From Lentzea flava (lineage in GTDB: Bacteria; Actinomycetota; Actinomycetes; Mycobacteriales; Pseudonocardiaceae), in NCBI RefSeq assembly GCF_014648475.1, contig NZ_BMRE01000023.1, positions 60,091-124,090 of the forward strand: DNA of 64,000 nucleotides, in the 5' to 3' direction. The notes beneath the pieces are model-generated. The model saw only the letters and a list, made by a program, of their open reading frames with translations. It ran no database searches and was not told where the DNA came from. This document shows positions 32,234 to 40,777 of the stretch, piece by piece (position 1 is the stretch's first letter; every line of letters starts with the position of its first letter). The translations under genes were made by a program, and so were the position numbers.

Positions 32234-34843
32234 GTGCACGTCGGCATCCTCGGTCCCGTTGAAGCGCACTCCCCGGACGGCAAGCTCTCGGTGGGTGGGC
32301 CGCGGCCGCGCACCCTGCTCGCGGTGCTGGCCCTGCGGGTGGGCGACATCGTCCCGCTAGACCGGCTGATCGACGAGCTCTACGGCGCCGAGCCGCCGTC
32401 GGACGCGGCGAACGCGTTGCAGGGACAGGTGTCCCGGCTACGACGCGCGCTCGGGGACGCGTCGCTGATCGAGTTCCACCCGGCCGGGTACCGGCTGGCC
32501 CTGGCACCGGACCAGGTGGACGCGCACAGGTTCGCCTCCCTGGCCGCCGAAGGTCAGCAGGCGCTGGAGCAGGGTGATCCGCAGGTGGCGGAATCCCTGC
32601 TGGCCGAAGCACTTCAGCTCTGGCGAGGTCCCGCGCTCGCCGACGTCGACGCGCCCGGCCACGCGACCCGGCTCGAACAGCAGCGGTCGGCCGCCACGAG
32701 TGCGTTGATCGCCGCCAGGATCCGGCTCGGCAAGGCCGACGTGCAGGAGATCTCCTCCCTCGTCCAGCAGCACCCGTTGGACGAACGCCTGCGCGGCTAC
32801 CTGATGCAGGCGTTGAACCAGCAGGGCCGCCAGGCCGAGGCGTTGCAGGCGTTCGAGGACGCTCGCTCGCTGCTCGCCGAGGAGCTGGGCACGGACCCGT
32901 CGCCGGAGCTGCGCGCGATCCACCTGCAGATCCTGCGCGGTCAGACGCACCGCGAGCTGCCGGCGCAGCTCACCAGTTTCGTTGGCAGGCAAGAGGAACT
33001 GCGGCGGATCGCGTCGCTGACGGCGCGGCTGATCACGCTGACAGGGCCCGGTGGTGCTGGCAAGACCAGGCTCGCCCTGCAGGCCGCCGGTCCCGACGCG
33101 ATCTTCGTCGACCTGGCGCCGGTCAAAGACGTGCCGGCGGCCGCCCTGCAGGCGTTGGGGCTCAAGGAAACCGTGCTCGCGCCGGAAGACCGCCTGACGC
33201 TGGCGCTGCGCGAGCGGGAGGCGTTGCTGATCCTGGACAACTGCGAACACGTGATCGTGCAGGCGGCCCAGCTGGCGCAGCACCTGCTCAGCTCGTGCCC
33301 CTCGTTGCGGATCCTGGCGACGAGCCGGGAGCCGTTGGGCATCACCGGCGAGACGCTGTGCCCGGTGCCGCCGTTGAAGCCGGAGCAGAGCGTGGCGTTG
33401 TTCACCGACCGCGCCCGCCTGGTGAACCCGGCCTTCGTGCAGGACCAGCACACCGTCGACATCTGCCGCGAGCTCGACGGCCTGCCGCTCGCCATCGAAC
33501 TCGCGGCTGCGCGCACCCGGACGTTGACGACAGCCGACATCTCGGCGCGGCTGAGTGACCGCTTCCGCTTGCTCACCAAGGGAAACCGGGCTGCCGCACC
33601 GCGCCACCAGACGTTGCGCGCCGTCGTGGAGTGGAGCTGGGACCTGCTCGACTCCGACGAGCGGGACCTGGCGGCGTCGCTGGCCACGTTCAGCGGCGGG
33701 GCGACGCTGGAGGCCGTCGAACAGGTCTGCCGGCACGACATCGAGGTGCTGGAAGCGTTGGTGGACAAGTCCTTGGTGGACGCCGCCGACGGCCGTTACC
33801 GCATGCTGGTGACGATCAGGGAGTTCTGCGCCGAGCACAAGCGGGTCGACGCCGAGCACGCCGCCTACTTCCTCGACCTGGCCCTGCGCGCGGATCCCGA
33901 GCTGCGGCAACGGAACCAGGTGCAGTGGTTCGCCCGGTTGACCGCCGAGCACGCGAACCTGATGCAGGCGGTCGAGTGGGCCACCGAGCACGACCCGGAG
34001 CTGGCGCTGCGGCTGGTGTCGGCGCTGTCGTGGTACTGGTACGTGAAGGGCAGCCGCACGGAAGTCAAGGGCGTCGCCGGGAAACTCCTCGCGCGCGTAC
34101 CGGAACAGTCCACAGAGGACTACGTGATTCTGCTGGCGCTGGCCGCTCCCGAACGCATGCAGGACGCGCTGGCAGGCTTGACCGGCCCGATCAGACGACC
34201 GTTCGCGCTCGTCGCGTGGGCCATGCTCAGCGGCCCGCCGGACCCCTTCGCCCCGCGCACCGAGCTGCAGAACGAGGTGGAGCGCAGCGACGACCCGTGG
34301 ATCAAGGGCCTGATGGGCTTCAGCAAGGCCTACCTCAGCTGGGCGGCGGACGGCGACAGGCCGGCGGCGATCGAGAACTCCCGCTCGGCGCTGCGGCAGT
34401 TCCAGGACCTGGGCGAACGCTGGGGCTCGGCCCAGGTCCTGGACGTGCTGGCCACCCTCACGGAGGACCCGCACGAGGCACTCGCCCTGACCGACGAGGC
34501 GCTCAGGGCCGTCGGGGAGCTCGGCGCCAAGGAGGAACTGGCCGAGCTGCGCGGGCGGCGTGCCGACCGGTTGCTCGACATCGACCCGGACGAGGCCGAG
34601 CGCGACTACCTGCAGGCGTTGGAGATGGCGACGCAGGCCGGTCTGGCCGCGACTCGGGCGCTCGCGAACGCGGGCCTGGCCAAGATCGCCCAGCGCAGGG
34701 GTGATCTGGCCAGGGCCGAACGGCTGTTGCGGGAAGCCCAGCAGGAACTGGGGTTCGGGTGGATGCACAACGCGGCCAAGCAGAGCGTCGAAGCCGCACT
34801 GGCGGACCTGCTCACCGAGCTGGGACGTACTCCGGGAGCGTGA
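32234..34843 (+). CDS. AfsR-type regulator: winged helix, BTAD, NB-ARC and TPR
   Basis: An 869-residue regulator. A short Trans_reg_C winged helix starts HVGILGPVEAHSPDGKLSVG. The bacterial transcriptional activator domain follows (about 90-235), then an NB-ARC/STAND ATPase with Walker A TGPGGAGKTRLAL near residue 275, then C-terminal TPR-like helices. Such proteins activate metabolite or differentiation genes. The GTG start lies 6 nt after TACGCT (32222-32227). Its 3' end overlaps the convergent monooxygenase gene by 32 bp. Confidence 0.9.
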   Translation: MHVGILGPVEAHSPDGKLSVGGPRPRTLLAVLALRVGDIVPLDRLIDELYGAEPPSDAANALQGQVSRLRRALGDASLIEFHPAGYRLALAPDQVDAHRFASLAAEGQQALEQGDPQVAESLLAEALQLWRGPALADVDAPGHATRLEQQRSAATSALIAARIRLGKADVQEISSLVQQHPLDERLRGYLMQALNQQGRQAEALQAFEDARSLLAEELGTDPSPELRAIHLQILRGQTHRELPAQLTSFVGRQEELRRIASLTARLITLTGPGGAGKTRLALQAAGPDAIFVDLAPVKDVPAAALQALGLKETVLAPEDRLTLALREREALLILDNCEHVIVQAAQLAQHLLSSCPSLRILATSREPLGITGETLCPVPPLKPEQSVALFTDRARLVNPAFVQDQHTVDICRELDGLPLAIELAAARTRTLTTADISARLSDRFRLLTKGNRAAAPRHQTLRAVVEWSWDLLDSDERDLAASLATFSGGATLEAVEQVCRHDIEVLEALVDKSLVDAADGRYRMLVTIREFCAEHKRVDAEHAAYFLDLALRADPELRQRNQVQWFARLTAEHANLMQAVEWATEHDPELALRLVSALSWYWYVKGSRTEVKGVAGKLLARVPEQSTEDYVILLALAAPERMQDALAGLTGPIRRPFALVAWAMLSGPPDPFAPRTELQNEVERSDDPWIKGLMGFSKAYLSWAADGDRPAAIENSRSALRQFQDLGERWGSAQVLDVLATLTEDPHEALALTDEALRAVGELGAKEELAELRGRRADRLLDIDPDEAERDYLQALEMATQAGLAATRALANAGLAKIAQRRGDLARAERLLREAQQELGFGWMHNAAKQSVEAALADLLTELGRTPGA

Positions 34844-35834
34844 TCGCGGTCGCCCGCTGGAGGTCGATCCGCGCGAACATCGGGGCCTTCGGCAGGAAGC
34901 CGAAGAGCCGGTCCCGCGCCCACATCCCGAGCCTGGTCGCGGGCGCGAGGAACCGCCCTGGACTGCCCTGGCAGCCTCGCGCGTACGGGCCGATCAGGGC
35001 CTCGTACCGGGCGAACGCGTCCCCTCCCGCCGCCATCTCCCCGGCCAGCACGTAGGCCGAGACGACCGCGAGCCCGGTGCCCATGCCGCCCAGCGTCGAT
35101 CCGTACCCGGCGTCGCCGATCAGCGTGACCCGTCCCGAACTGACCGTGGGCATCCGGACCTGACTGATGGAGTCGAAGTAGACGCCCGGCGCCACCAGCG
35201 CGTCCGGCATCAGCTCCGGCGGTACCGATGACCTGAACATCAGCCAGCCGGACCCGGTGGTCACACCCGGTGCGCACGTCAGGTCGCGGTCGTTGCCGCC
35301 GGCGTCCCAGAGCGCGAAGTAGTAGCCCTGGAACTTCGGCCGGTACTCCGGGAAGATCAGCCGTCGCACCCCTGACCGCATGCCGTCCGCGCCGATGACG
35401 AAGCCGAACCGCCGCGGCCGCCCGTTGGCGAACGTCACGTCCACCCCGGCGCCGTCGTCGTGCAGCGAGGTGATCCAGTCGCCGAACACGTACTCGGTGT
35501 CATCGACGCTCGCCTCGTACAGGATCCGCGACAGGTCACCGCGCCGGATCTCCACCTCTCCCCCGATGTACGACGCGGGCAGCCGGCAGCGTTCACGTCC
35601 GGAGGGGTCGCGGAACACCATGTCCGGCAACGAAGTTCGTGCGGCGACCACCGCGTCGAGCACGCCCATGCGCCGCAGCACGGACAGGTGGGCCTCGCCG
35701 CGGAAGTCCACGGCCTGACCGCCTTCACGCAGCGACGGCGCCCGTTCCACGACCGTGGGCGAGAATCCGAAGCGTGCCAGCCAATGCGCGAGCGCGGGCC
35801 CGGCGATGCCCGCTCCCGAGATCAAAACGTCCAT
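34812..35834 (-). CDS. FAD-dependent monooxygenase (PHBH/TetX fold), shortened
   Basis: A 340-residue class A flavoprotein monooxygenase. FAD-binding GAGIAGPALAHWLARFG is at residues 7-23, FVIGADGMRSGVRR is the DG motif near 144-157, and RVTLIGDAGYGS is the GD motif near 246-257. It would hydroxylate an aromatic or similar small molecule with NAD(P)H. The stretch between WLMFRSS and VYFDSISQ is about 20-25 residues shorter than in typical relatives, so part of the substrate cap may be missing. Confidence 0.83.
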   Translation of the reverse strand: MDVLISGAGIAGPALAHWLARFGFSPTVVERAPSLREGGQAVDFRGEAHLSVLRRMGVLDAVVAARTSLPDMVFRDPSGRERCRLPASYIGGEVEIRRGDLSRILYEASVDDTEYVFGDWITSLHDDGAGVDVTFANGRPRRFGFVIGADGMRSGVRRLIFPEYRPKFQGYYFALWDAGGNDRDLTCAPGVTTGSGWLMFRSSVPPELMPDALVAPGVYFDSISQVRMPTVSSGRVTLIGDAGYGSTLGGMGTGLAVVSAYVLAGEMAAGGDAFARYEALIGPYARGCQGSPGRFLAPATRLGMWARDRLFGFLPKAPMFARIDLQRATAITLPEYVPAR

Positions 35835-35869
35835 GACCGGAAGGGAACGCCGGGCCGCTGACCAAACGC

Positions 35870-36472
35870 CTACTGTTCGCTGATGACCTTGAGCATCTGC
35901 GAGATCTGGCCCTGCCGGGTGGTGGCCACGCGCTCCGCGTAGGCCATCGTCTCCGGGTTGGAGCCGTCCTTCTTCTCCGTGAGGGCCATCTCCACGGCCG
36001 CTCCCTGGTGCCCGGCCATCAGGTTGAGGAACGTGAGGTCGAACTCGGCTCCGCTCTTCTCCTTGGTGCCGTCGATGACCTTGTCGTCGAGCAGCGGCTG
36101 GCCTCCGTGAGCGGCGTGCAGGTCCGCGCCGCCGGTCTCCGGCTTGCCCCAGAGCTTCAGCCACGACTTCAGCATGGAGAGCTCCTCCCGCTGGGTCGCG
36201 TCGATGGCGCCGGCCAGGTCCTTCGCCTCCTGCTTGGTGGCCTTCGCCAGCGCCACCTGGGAGAGGCTGATGCCGAGCTGCAGGTGGTCCACCATCATCT
36301 GCACGAACGTCACGTCCGCGTCGTTGAACCTCGCGCTGGCGGCGGGAACGGGTGGTGCGGCGGAGGTGGCGCCGTGCCCGTGACCTCCCTGGCCCGGTGG
36401 CACGATCGCCTCCCCGCCGCACCCCGCCAGCGCCAGGACCGCGGCCGCGATCGCGATCACCAGGCGCCTCAT
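35870..36472 (-). CDS. DUF305 lipoprotein, variant motif
   Basis: A 200-residue predicted lipoprotein (signal peptide with lipobox LALAGC, Cys 18). It has the two-part DUF305/ferritin-like four-helix layout. The first motif, normally MIPHHQQA, is VQMMVDHLQLGISLSQVALA; the second is NLMAGHQGAAVEMAL. The first motif therefore keeps one of its two histidines. A low-complexity linker contains GQGGHGHG. DUF305 proteins are often linked to copper stress. It starts 4 bp after the stop of the LPMO gene, so the two may be co-transcribed; LPMOs are copper enzymes. Confidence 0.8.
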   Translation of the reverse strand: MRRLVIAIAAAVLALAGCGGEAIVPPGQGGHGHGATSAAPPVPAASARFNDADVTFVQMMVDHLQLGISLSQVALAKATKQEAKDLAGAIDATQREELSMLKSWLKLWGKPETGGADLHAAHGGQPLLDDKVIDGTKEKSGAEFDLTFLNLMAGHQGAAVEMALTEKKDGSNPETMAYAERVATTRQGQISQMLKVISEQ

Positions 36473-36476
36473 CGGA

Positions 36477-37193
36477 TCAGATCTTCTGCCACAACGACGC
36501 CGCGTTCGGCGGTTCCCAGCCGGTCAGCGAGGTGTGCGCCTGCAGGCACCGGTAGCTGGACCCGCCGTAGGTGACCTGCGCGCCGACCGCGTAGTAGGTG
36601 TTCGGTGCCCACGTGCCACCGACGGGCGGGGATGTCGTGGTCGTGGTGGTGGGCGGTGGCGTCGGGTTGCCGCCGGTGCCACCGATGTTGATGTCGACGC
36701 AGGAGTAGAACGCCTTCACCGTGTCGGCGATGTTCCAGACCGCGCGGAGCTTCTGGCGGCCGGAGAACCCGTTCAGGTTGATGGTGTGCCGCACCGGGTC
36801 GACCGGCGCCGCGTTGCCACCGTCGACGAAGTGCACGCGCGTGTTGCCGATGAAGTACTCGTAGTCGCGCGTGCGGTGCCGGGCGGTGAACGTCCAGGTC
36901 ATCGTCAGGCTGGTGCCGGTGCTGGTGACCTGCCACGGCTTGCTGTCGTCGTTGAGGACGGCGAAGTCCTGGCGGTCCTCGCCGCTGCAGGTGACCAGTC
37001 CTTTGTTGCCTTCCGCGCTTTGCGGCTCCCACTGGGGACCACCGCAGTTCGGGACCACGCCCGACGCGCATTGCGCCTGACGACTCGGCGGCGAGGACAC
37101 GTAACCGTGCGCGCTGGCCGAGCCAACAGGCGTGACGAACACGATGACGGGGACCGCGGCCATGACCAGCGCCGCTTTTCGGGTGAGTTTCAT
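36477..37193 (-). CDS. Secreted AA10 lytic polysaccharide monooxygenase with CBM5/12
   Basis: A 238-residue secreted copper enzyme. The signal peptide ends SASA and the mature protein begins with the copper-binding His (HGYVSSPPSRQAQC); the second brace histidine is in FTARHRTRDYEYF. A Thr/Pro linker leads to a 45-residue C-terminal chitin-binding CBM5/12 module (WAPNTYYAVGAQVTYGGSSY, with conserved Trp/Tyr). It oxidatively cleaves chitin or cellulose. A perfect DasR core lies upstream, indicating control by N-acetylglucosamine. The ATG at 37193 is chosen because it begins the signal peptide. Confidence 0.92.
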   Translation of the reverse strand: MKLTRKAALVMAAVPVIVFVTPVGSASAHGYVSSPPSRQAQCASGVVPNCGGPQWEPQSAEGNKGLVTCSGEDRQDFAVLNDDSKPWQVTSTGTSLTMTWTFTARHRTRDYEYFIGNTRVHFVDGGNAAPVDPVRHTINLNGFSGRQKLRAVWNIADTVKAFYSCVDINIGGTGGNPTPPPTTTTTTSPPVGGTWAPNTYYAVGAQVTYGGSSYRCLQAHTSLTGWEPPNAASLWQKI

Positions 37194-37289
37194 CGTCCGA
37201 ACTCCTTGGATCGTTCCCAAACGGGCTGGACCCGTGGCAGGGGGCGGGAACCGGGAGCGTCCAGATCGCTCGCCGATCCAGTTTCGGTG

Positions 37290-37301
37290 TGGTCTAGACC
37301 A
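37290..37301. promoter_or_regulatory. DasR-responsive element (dre)
   Basis: TGGTCTAGACCA, a perfect 12-bp palindrome identical to the core of the DasR consensus in Streptomyces, lies 97 bp upstream of the LPMO start. DasR represses chitin-use genes until glucosamine phosphates accumulate. Confidence 0.8.
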
Positions 37302-37449
37302 TAAACCTGGCTTCGGAAAGCGGTCAAGCAGTCACGGGTTCGGAACCGGAAATCGGTGACTACCAACAAGTCCACCTCGACCGGTGGTCCTGTCAACTCA
37401 CCGCACTGGTACTGGGTGCAAAGAAGCGTCTTCGCGGGTAGCCAGGGAC

Positions 37450-37935
37450 ATGCGCGATTTCACCCAGCCCGCCAGGGCGACAGGCCCCGGCGTAGTAGCC
37501 GACGGACCGGCCGGAGCGGCCACAGTGCTCGTGATCGATCCAGCAGGCGAAGCCTCGCACGACGAGATCCCCGCGACCTGGCGCGAGCTGGCCGACCGGC
37601 TGCGCATCGTCTGGCTCCGAGTCCCCGCCGCTCCGGAGTGGAAGTCCACAGTGGACAAAGTCCTCAGCAAACACCGCGACGACCCGCGCACCGTCCTGGA
37701 CGTGGTCACCAGCGGCCCGGTGGCAGCCGACGTGATCGACCTCGTCCGCCACCACGAGGACCTCGTCCGCTCAGTACTGCTGGTGGACCCCGAGATCGAA
37801 GTGGACGAACCCTTCGCCCAGGTGGTGGTCCGCAGTCACGACGCCCCGGACGACCGCATCCCGGCCCCACTTCCCCTGGGCCACCCCGACGTCGTGTTCA
37901 ACGTGGTCAAGGCCCTCAACGCCCTGAGTTCCTAG
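37450..37935 (+). CDS. Hypothetical protein, 161 aa
   Basis: A soluble protein of about 161 residues. It has alternating strands and helices (AATVLVIDPAGEASHDEIPA; VLDVVTSGPVAADVIDLVRH; SVLLVDPEIEVDEPF), suggesting an alpha/beta hydrolase-like fold remnant, but no complete catalytic triad or nucleophile elbow is visible. The ATG at 37450 with AGGGAC upstream is preferred; an ATG at 37384 would add 22 unconvincing residues. Its function is unknown. It precedes a DUF305 lipoprotein gene by 66 bp. Confidence 0.6.
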   Translation: MRDFTQPARATGPGVVADGPAGAATVLVIDPAGEASHDEIPATWRELADRLRIVWLRVPAAPEWKSTVDKVLSKHRDDPRTVLDVVTSGPVAADVIDLVRHHEDLVRSVLLVDPEIEVDEPFAQVVVRSHDAPDDRIPAPLPLGHPDVVFNVVKALNALSS

Positions 37936-38001
37936 TTGCGCTGAACCGGACAGAACGGCCACCCGTATCCCTCACCAGGGAACACCGAGACGGGAGGCTT
38001 C

Positions 38002-38547
38002 ATGCGTGCGCGTCTGCTCATCATCGTGCTGGGCCTGCTAGCACTGACAGGCTGCTCCAGCGCGGGCGGCACCACCGCCGCCGGCGAACCAGCAGCCAAC
38101 GAGGCGGACGCGACATTCTCGCTGCGCATGATCCCCCACCACCGCCAAACGATCGACATCGCCAAAGTCGCCGTGGAACGCTCCAAGGACGAGTTCGTCG
38201 TCAACGTGGCCGACAAGATCGCCACAGCGGAAGCCGGCGAAATCGAGCAGATGTCGACCTACCTCCGCTCGTGGAACATCCCGATCCCGGGCGACGACGC
38301 CGCCACCACCCACAAGATGGCGGGCATGATGACCGCCAAGGACGTGGAAGCCCTGAAGGCGGCCCAGGGCAAGCAGTTCGACGACCTCTTCCTGGCCACG
38401 CTCTCCCGCCACCTGCGCAGCGGCGTGGACATGGCCAAGGAAGCCCAGGCCAAGGGTGTGCACGTGGGCTCGAAGGCGCTGGCGGGCAAGATCGTGGTCT
38501 CCCAGACCGAGGTGATCGACCAGATCGCGGCCAAGAAGAAAGCCTGA
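38002..38547 (+). CDS. DUF305 lipoprotein
   Basis: A 181-residue predicted lipoprotein (LLALTGC lipobox, Cys 18). It has the classical DUF305 metal-type motif FSLRMIPHHRQTIDIAKVAV near residues 40-59; in the second half the usual HH pair is changed to SRHLRSGVDMA. It should be a periplasm-facing four-helix bundle, perhaps copper-binding. It is a paralogue of the lipoprotein at 35870-36472. The left end of the inverted-repeat element begins 33 bp after its stop. Confidence 0.85.
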   Translation: MRARLLIIVLGLLALTGCSSAGGTTAAGEPAANEADATFSLRMIPHHRQTIDIAKVAVERSKDEFVVNVADKIATAEAGEIEQMSTYLRSWNIPIPGDDAATTHKMAGMMTAKDVEALKAAQGKQFDDLFLATLSRHLRSGVDMAKEAQAKGVHVGSKALAGKIVVSQTEVIDQIAAKKKA

Positions 38548-38579
38548 ACCCGCCGGTCCTACCGGTGAATGCGGGTCGG

Positions 38580-38740
38580 CTTGTGCGGGTTGCGTTCCAG
38601 CGCGGTTGCGTGGGCGCTTTGACGAGCGTTGGTTACGTCATCGCCGCTTCGCGACGATTGCGATTGGGGCTTGACTTCGGGGCCCTTGCGAGGCGCAGAT
38701 CGGCCTATAAAAGCCGGGCATAAGGAGCCCGGCCGATCCG
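38580..38740 (+). repeat. Left inverted repeat of the DUF222 element
   Basis: This copy is oriented opposite to the right repeat. The 102-bp inner core is nearly identical to the right copy; GATCGGCC (38698-38705) and GGCCGATC (38731-38738) form an internal palindrome and GCCGGGC/GCCCGGC (38713-38719/38727-38733) a competing hairpin. The outer part degenerates. Confidence 0.8.
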
Positions 38741-39224
38741 AGCACGGTAGCACCTCGCACCCAAAGTCAAGCCCCAATCGCGAGCGTGCGTGGTCACGTT
38801 AGGCGGTCGGGTTCCGGACATTACCGCTTGAACGGCGTGGCATCGGGTCCTGTCCGGCTCGGCTTCGCCATCGCGGTTTCCGCGGGTGCCACTTCGGCTT
38901 TGCCGTTGGCAATACGTGGCGGGCGGGGCTTTGCTGCTTGCGTCGCATAGCAGCAGTGGGATCGGTGCTTGTCTTCGGCTTTGCCGATGCCATTGCTTGT
39001 GCCGGGCCACGGGCTGTCTGGCCGGTGTCCTGTGCTGCTACCCAGGCCTCGTCCGGGCCGTTGCCGATGCGGGTGCAGGTGCTTCGCCAGCGTGATCGCT
39101 CTTGTCACTGTCGCAGCTTTCCCACTCTGGCCGGATTCTGGGCATGGCTGTGCCACGGCCGTGGTGGAGCTGCACGGCCGTGGCGGTTGGCATGGTGGGG
39201 GCCGCTCGCGTTCCCTGGTCGGGG
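38741..39224. other. Non-coding interior of the DUF222 element
   Basis: No supported gene is present in these 484 bases. It begins with a segment of about 77 bp missing from the right end, containing a 17-nt inverted copy (38764-38780) of the repeat at 38661-38677. It continues with imperfect direct repeats of CTTCGGCTTTGCCG (near 38899 and 38975) and the inward inverted pair 38820-38842. Composition is less biased than in neighbouring genes. Confidence 0.55.
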
Positions 39225-40430
39225 TCAGGCGGCGGTGTGGAGCTGGTTGCGTCTGGGTCTGCGTTGAGGGTCGAGCCAGGCAGGCGGGTAGAAGACCGAC
39301 ACGCCCTGCTCGATCGTGACTTCCCAGCCGCTGCGGTGGATCAGCGTGTGGTGGTGGCGACAGAGCAGGACGCCGTTGTCGATGCGAGTGTCGCCGCCGT
39401 CGGCCCAGTGATGGACGTGGTGGGCATCGCAGTGCTTCGGTGGACGGTTGCAGCCGGGGAAGGCGCAGCCGTGGTCGCGGGCGACCAGGGCGCGGCGGAT
39501 CCCGGCGGTGAACAGCCGCGACCGGCGGCCCACATCGAGCGGCTGAGATTTGCCGCCCAGAACCATGGGGATGATGCCCGCGCTGCAGGCGAGCTGACGG
39601 ACCTGATCGGCCGGGACGCGGTCGCCGTTGTCCAGCACCGCGTGACCGACCTGCTCGGCCAGATCCTGATAAGCCATGGTCAGGGTGAGCGTGACCGGTT
39701 CGCCGCCGTGCTCGGGCAGCTGGTCGGCTCGCAGCGTCAGGTCGATCAGTTCGGCCAGGGCGTCGCCCTGGCGCTCGTCGCGCGAACGCGGGTCCGGGCC
39801 CTCGTCGGTGGTCGGCCGGGGCTTGGCCAGCGGGTCCAGCAGCGTCGCGAACTTCGCGCCGGTGACCGCGTCCAGGGTCGCTGCGAGCTTCCAGTCCCCG
39901 GCCTTGTTCTGCCGCAGCGTGAGCCGGTTGCCATCGGGCGCGGGTTCGGGGTCACGGGGTTCGGGGTCGTTCTGGTAGAGGCCGTAGGCCAGGTCTTTGC
40001 CGAACGTGCGCACCGCGGCGGGCTCGTGGTCGCGAGCACACTCCACGACCAAGTTCTCGACCTCGGCGGGCAGGGTCTTCATCGCCTCGGCGACCGCGGC
40101 GACGTGGTCGAGCGACAGCGCGCCCTCGGCCGCGGCCGCGGCGGTCACCGGAAGGGCGGGGGTGATTTCGCTGCCGGTCGGTGTGATCTCACTGCTGAGC
40201 AGCACGGCCTGCTCCACCCAGCGCCTGGCGGTCGTCGGATCCCAGCGGAGAGCGTGCCGCAACACCTGCGGCAGAGTTTTGTACCCCAGCTCGGCCGCGG
40301 CTCCGCGCCGATTCAGCTCGGCGATTTCCTGCATCACTGCATATTCGCGGGCCCGAATTTCCGCCACCTTGCCGACGATGCTGCGCAGCAGCTCGTCAGT
40401 GGAGAGGAGAGGAAGCCGGGGTTCGCTCAC
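39225..40430 (-). CDS. HNH endonuclease, DUF222 (13E12 repeat) family
   Basis: A 401-residue protein. An N-terminal DUF222 domain (residues 1-290; LGYKTLPQVLRHALRWDPTT) is joined to a C-terminal HNH nuclease (CAFPGCNRPPKHCDAHHVHH, then NGVLLCRHHHTLIH). The metal-binding His/Asn/His and the zinc-ribbon cysteine pairs are present, so it looks active. The GTG start lies 7 nt after TAGGGT, consistent with leaderless transcription. It is the only gene inside the inverted-repeat element and may supply DNA cleavage for mobility; the biological role of the family is not settled. Confidence 0.88.
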   Translation of the reverse strand: MSEPRLPLLSTDELLRSIVGKVAEIRAREYAVMQEIAELNRRGAAAELGYKTLPQVLRHALRWDPTTARRWVEQAVLLSSEITPTGSEITPALPVTAAAAAEGALSLDHVAAVAEAMKTLPAEVENLVVECARDHEPAAVRTFGKDLAYGLYQNDPEPRDPEPAPDGNRLTLRQNKAGDWKLAATLDAVTGAKFATLLDPLAKPRPTTDEGPDPRSRDERQGDALAELIDLTLRADQLPEHGGEPVTLTLTMAYQDLAEQVGHAVLDNGDRVPADQVRQLACSAGIIPMVLGGKSQPLDVGRRSRLFTAGIRRALVARDHGCAFPGCNRPPKHCDAHHVHHWADGGDTRIDNGVLLCRHHHTLIHRSGWEVTIEQGVSVFYPPAWLDPQRRPRRNQLHTAA

Positions 40431-40542
40431 GTGTTCGACCCTACCGCAAGATCACGAGAACATTACGGTCGAAAAGGAACACCATCGAGTGAATCGAACC
40501 GACGCGAAGCCTGCCGCGCTGTTCAAGCGGTAATTACGTGTT

Positions 40543-40702
40543 CGGATCGGCCGGGCTCCTTATGCCCGGCTTTTGAAGGCCGATCTGCGCCTCGCAAGGG
40601 CCCCGAAGTCAAGCCCCAATCGCAATCGTCGCGAAGCGGCGATGAAATGACCCCGCTCGTCAATGCCCACGCAACCACCGACGCAATGCGACCTCACGCA
40701 AG
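40543..40702 (-). repeat. Right inverted repeat of the DUF222 element
   Basis: Reverse complement of the left copy: inner 102 bp (40543-40644) almost identical, outer part to 40702 diverged. It lacks the 77-bp inner insertion found at the left end. The interval from here to 40777 holds only the start region of the peptidase gene. Confidence 0.8.
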
Positions 40703-40777
40703 CCACATGCCCCCTCCGCTGGAACCCAAGGCCAAAACCGATCGGCACCCGCCCCGCAGATCAATACAGTCCCCACC

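Larger units (their letters stand above)
38580..40702. mobile_element. Putative 2.1-kb inverted-repeat-bounded DUF222/HNH element (13E12-like)
   Basis: Two opposed copies of a roughly 160-bp sequence (38580-38740 and 40543-40702) enclose a single DUF222/HNH nuclease gene. The inner 102 bp of each copy (38639-38740, 40543-40644) differ at only about 2 positions; the outer 60 bp are about 70% alike. A second inverted pair continues inward (38820-38842 with 40512-40534, 21 of 23). I see no clear target-site duplication. DUF222 genes correspond to the REP13E12 repeats of mycobacteria, so a mobile or site-specifically integrated unit is plausible. Confidence 0.65.

Noticed and set aside
38821..39156. 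111-residue minus-strand frame inside the DUF222 element
   Set aside because: Low-complexity composition, no family match and no start signal; most likely chance in repeat-rich sequence.
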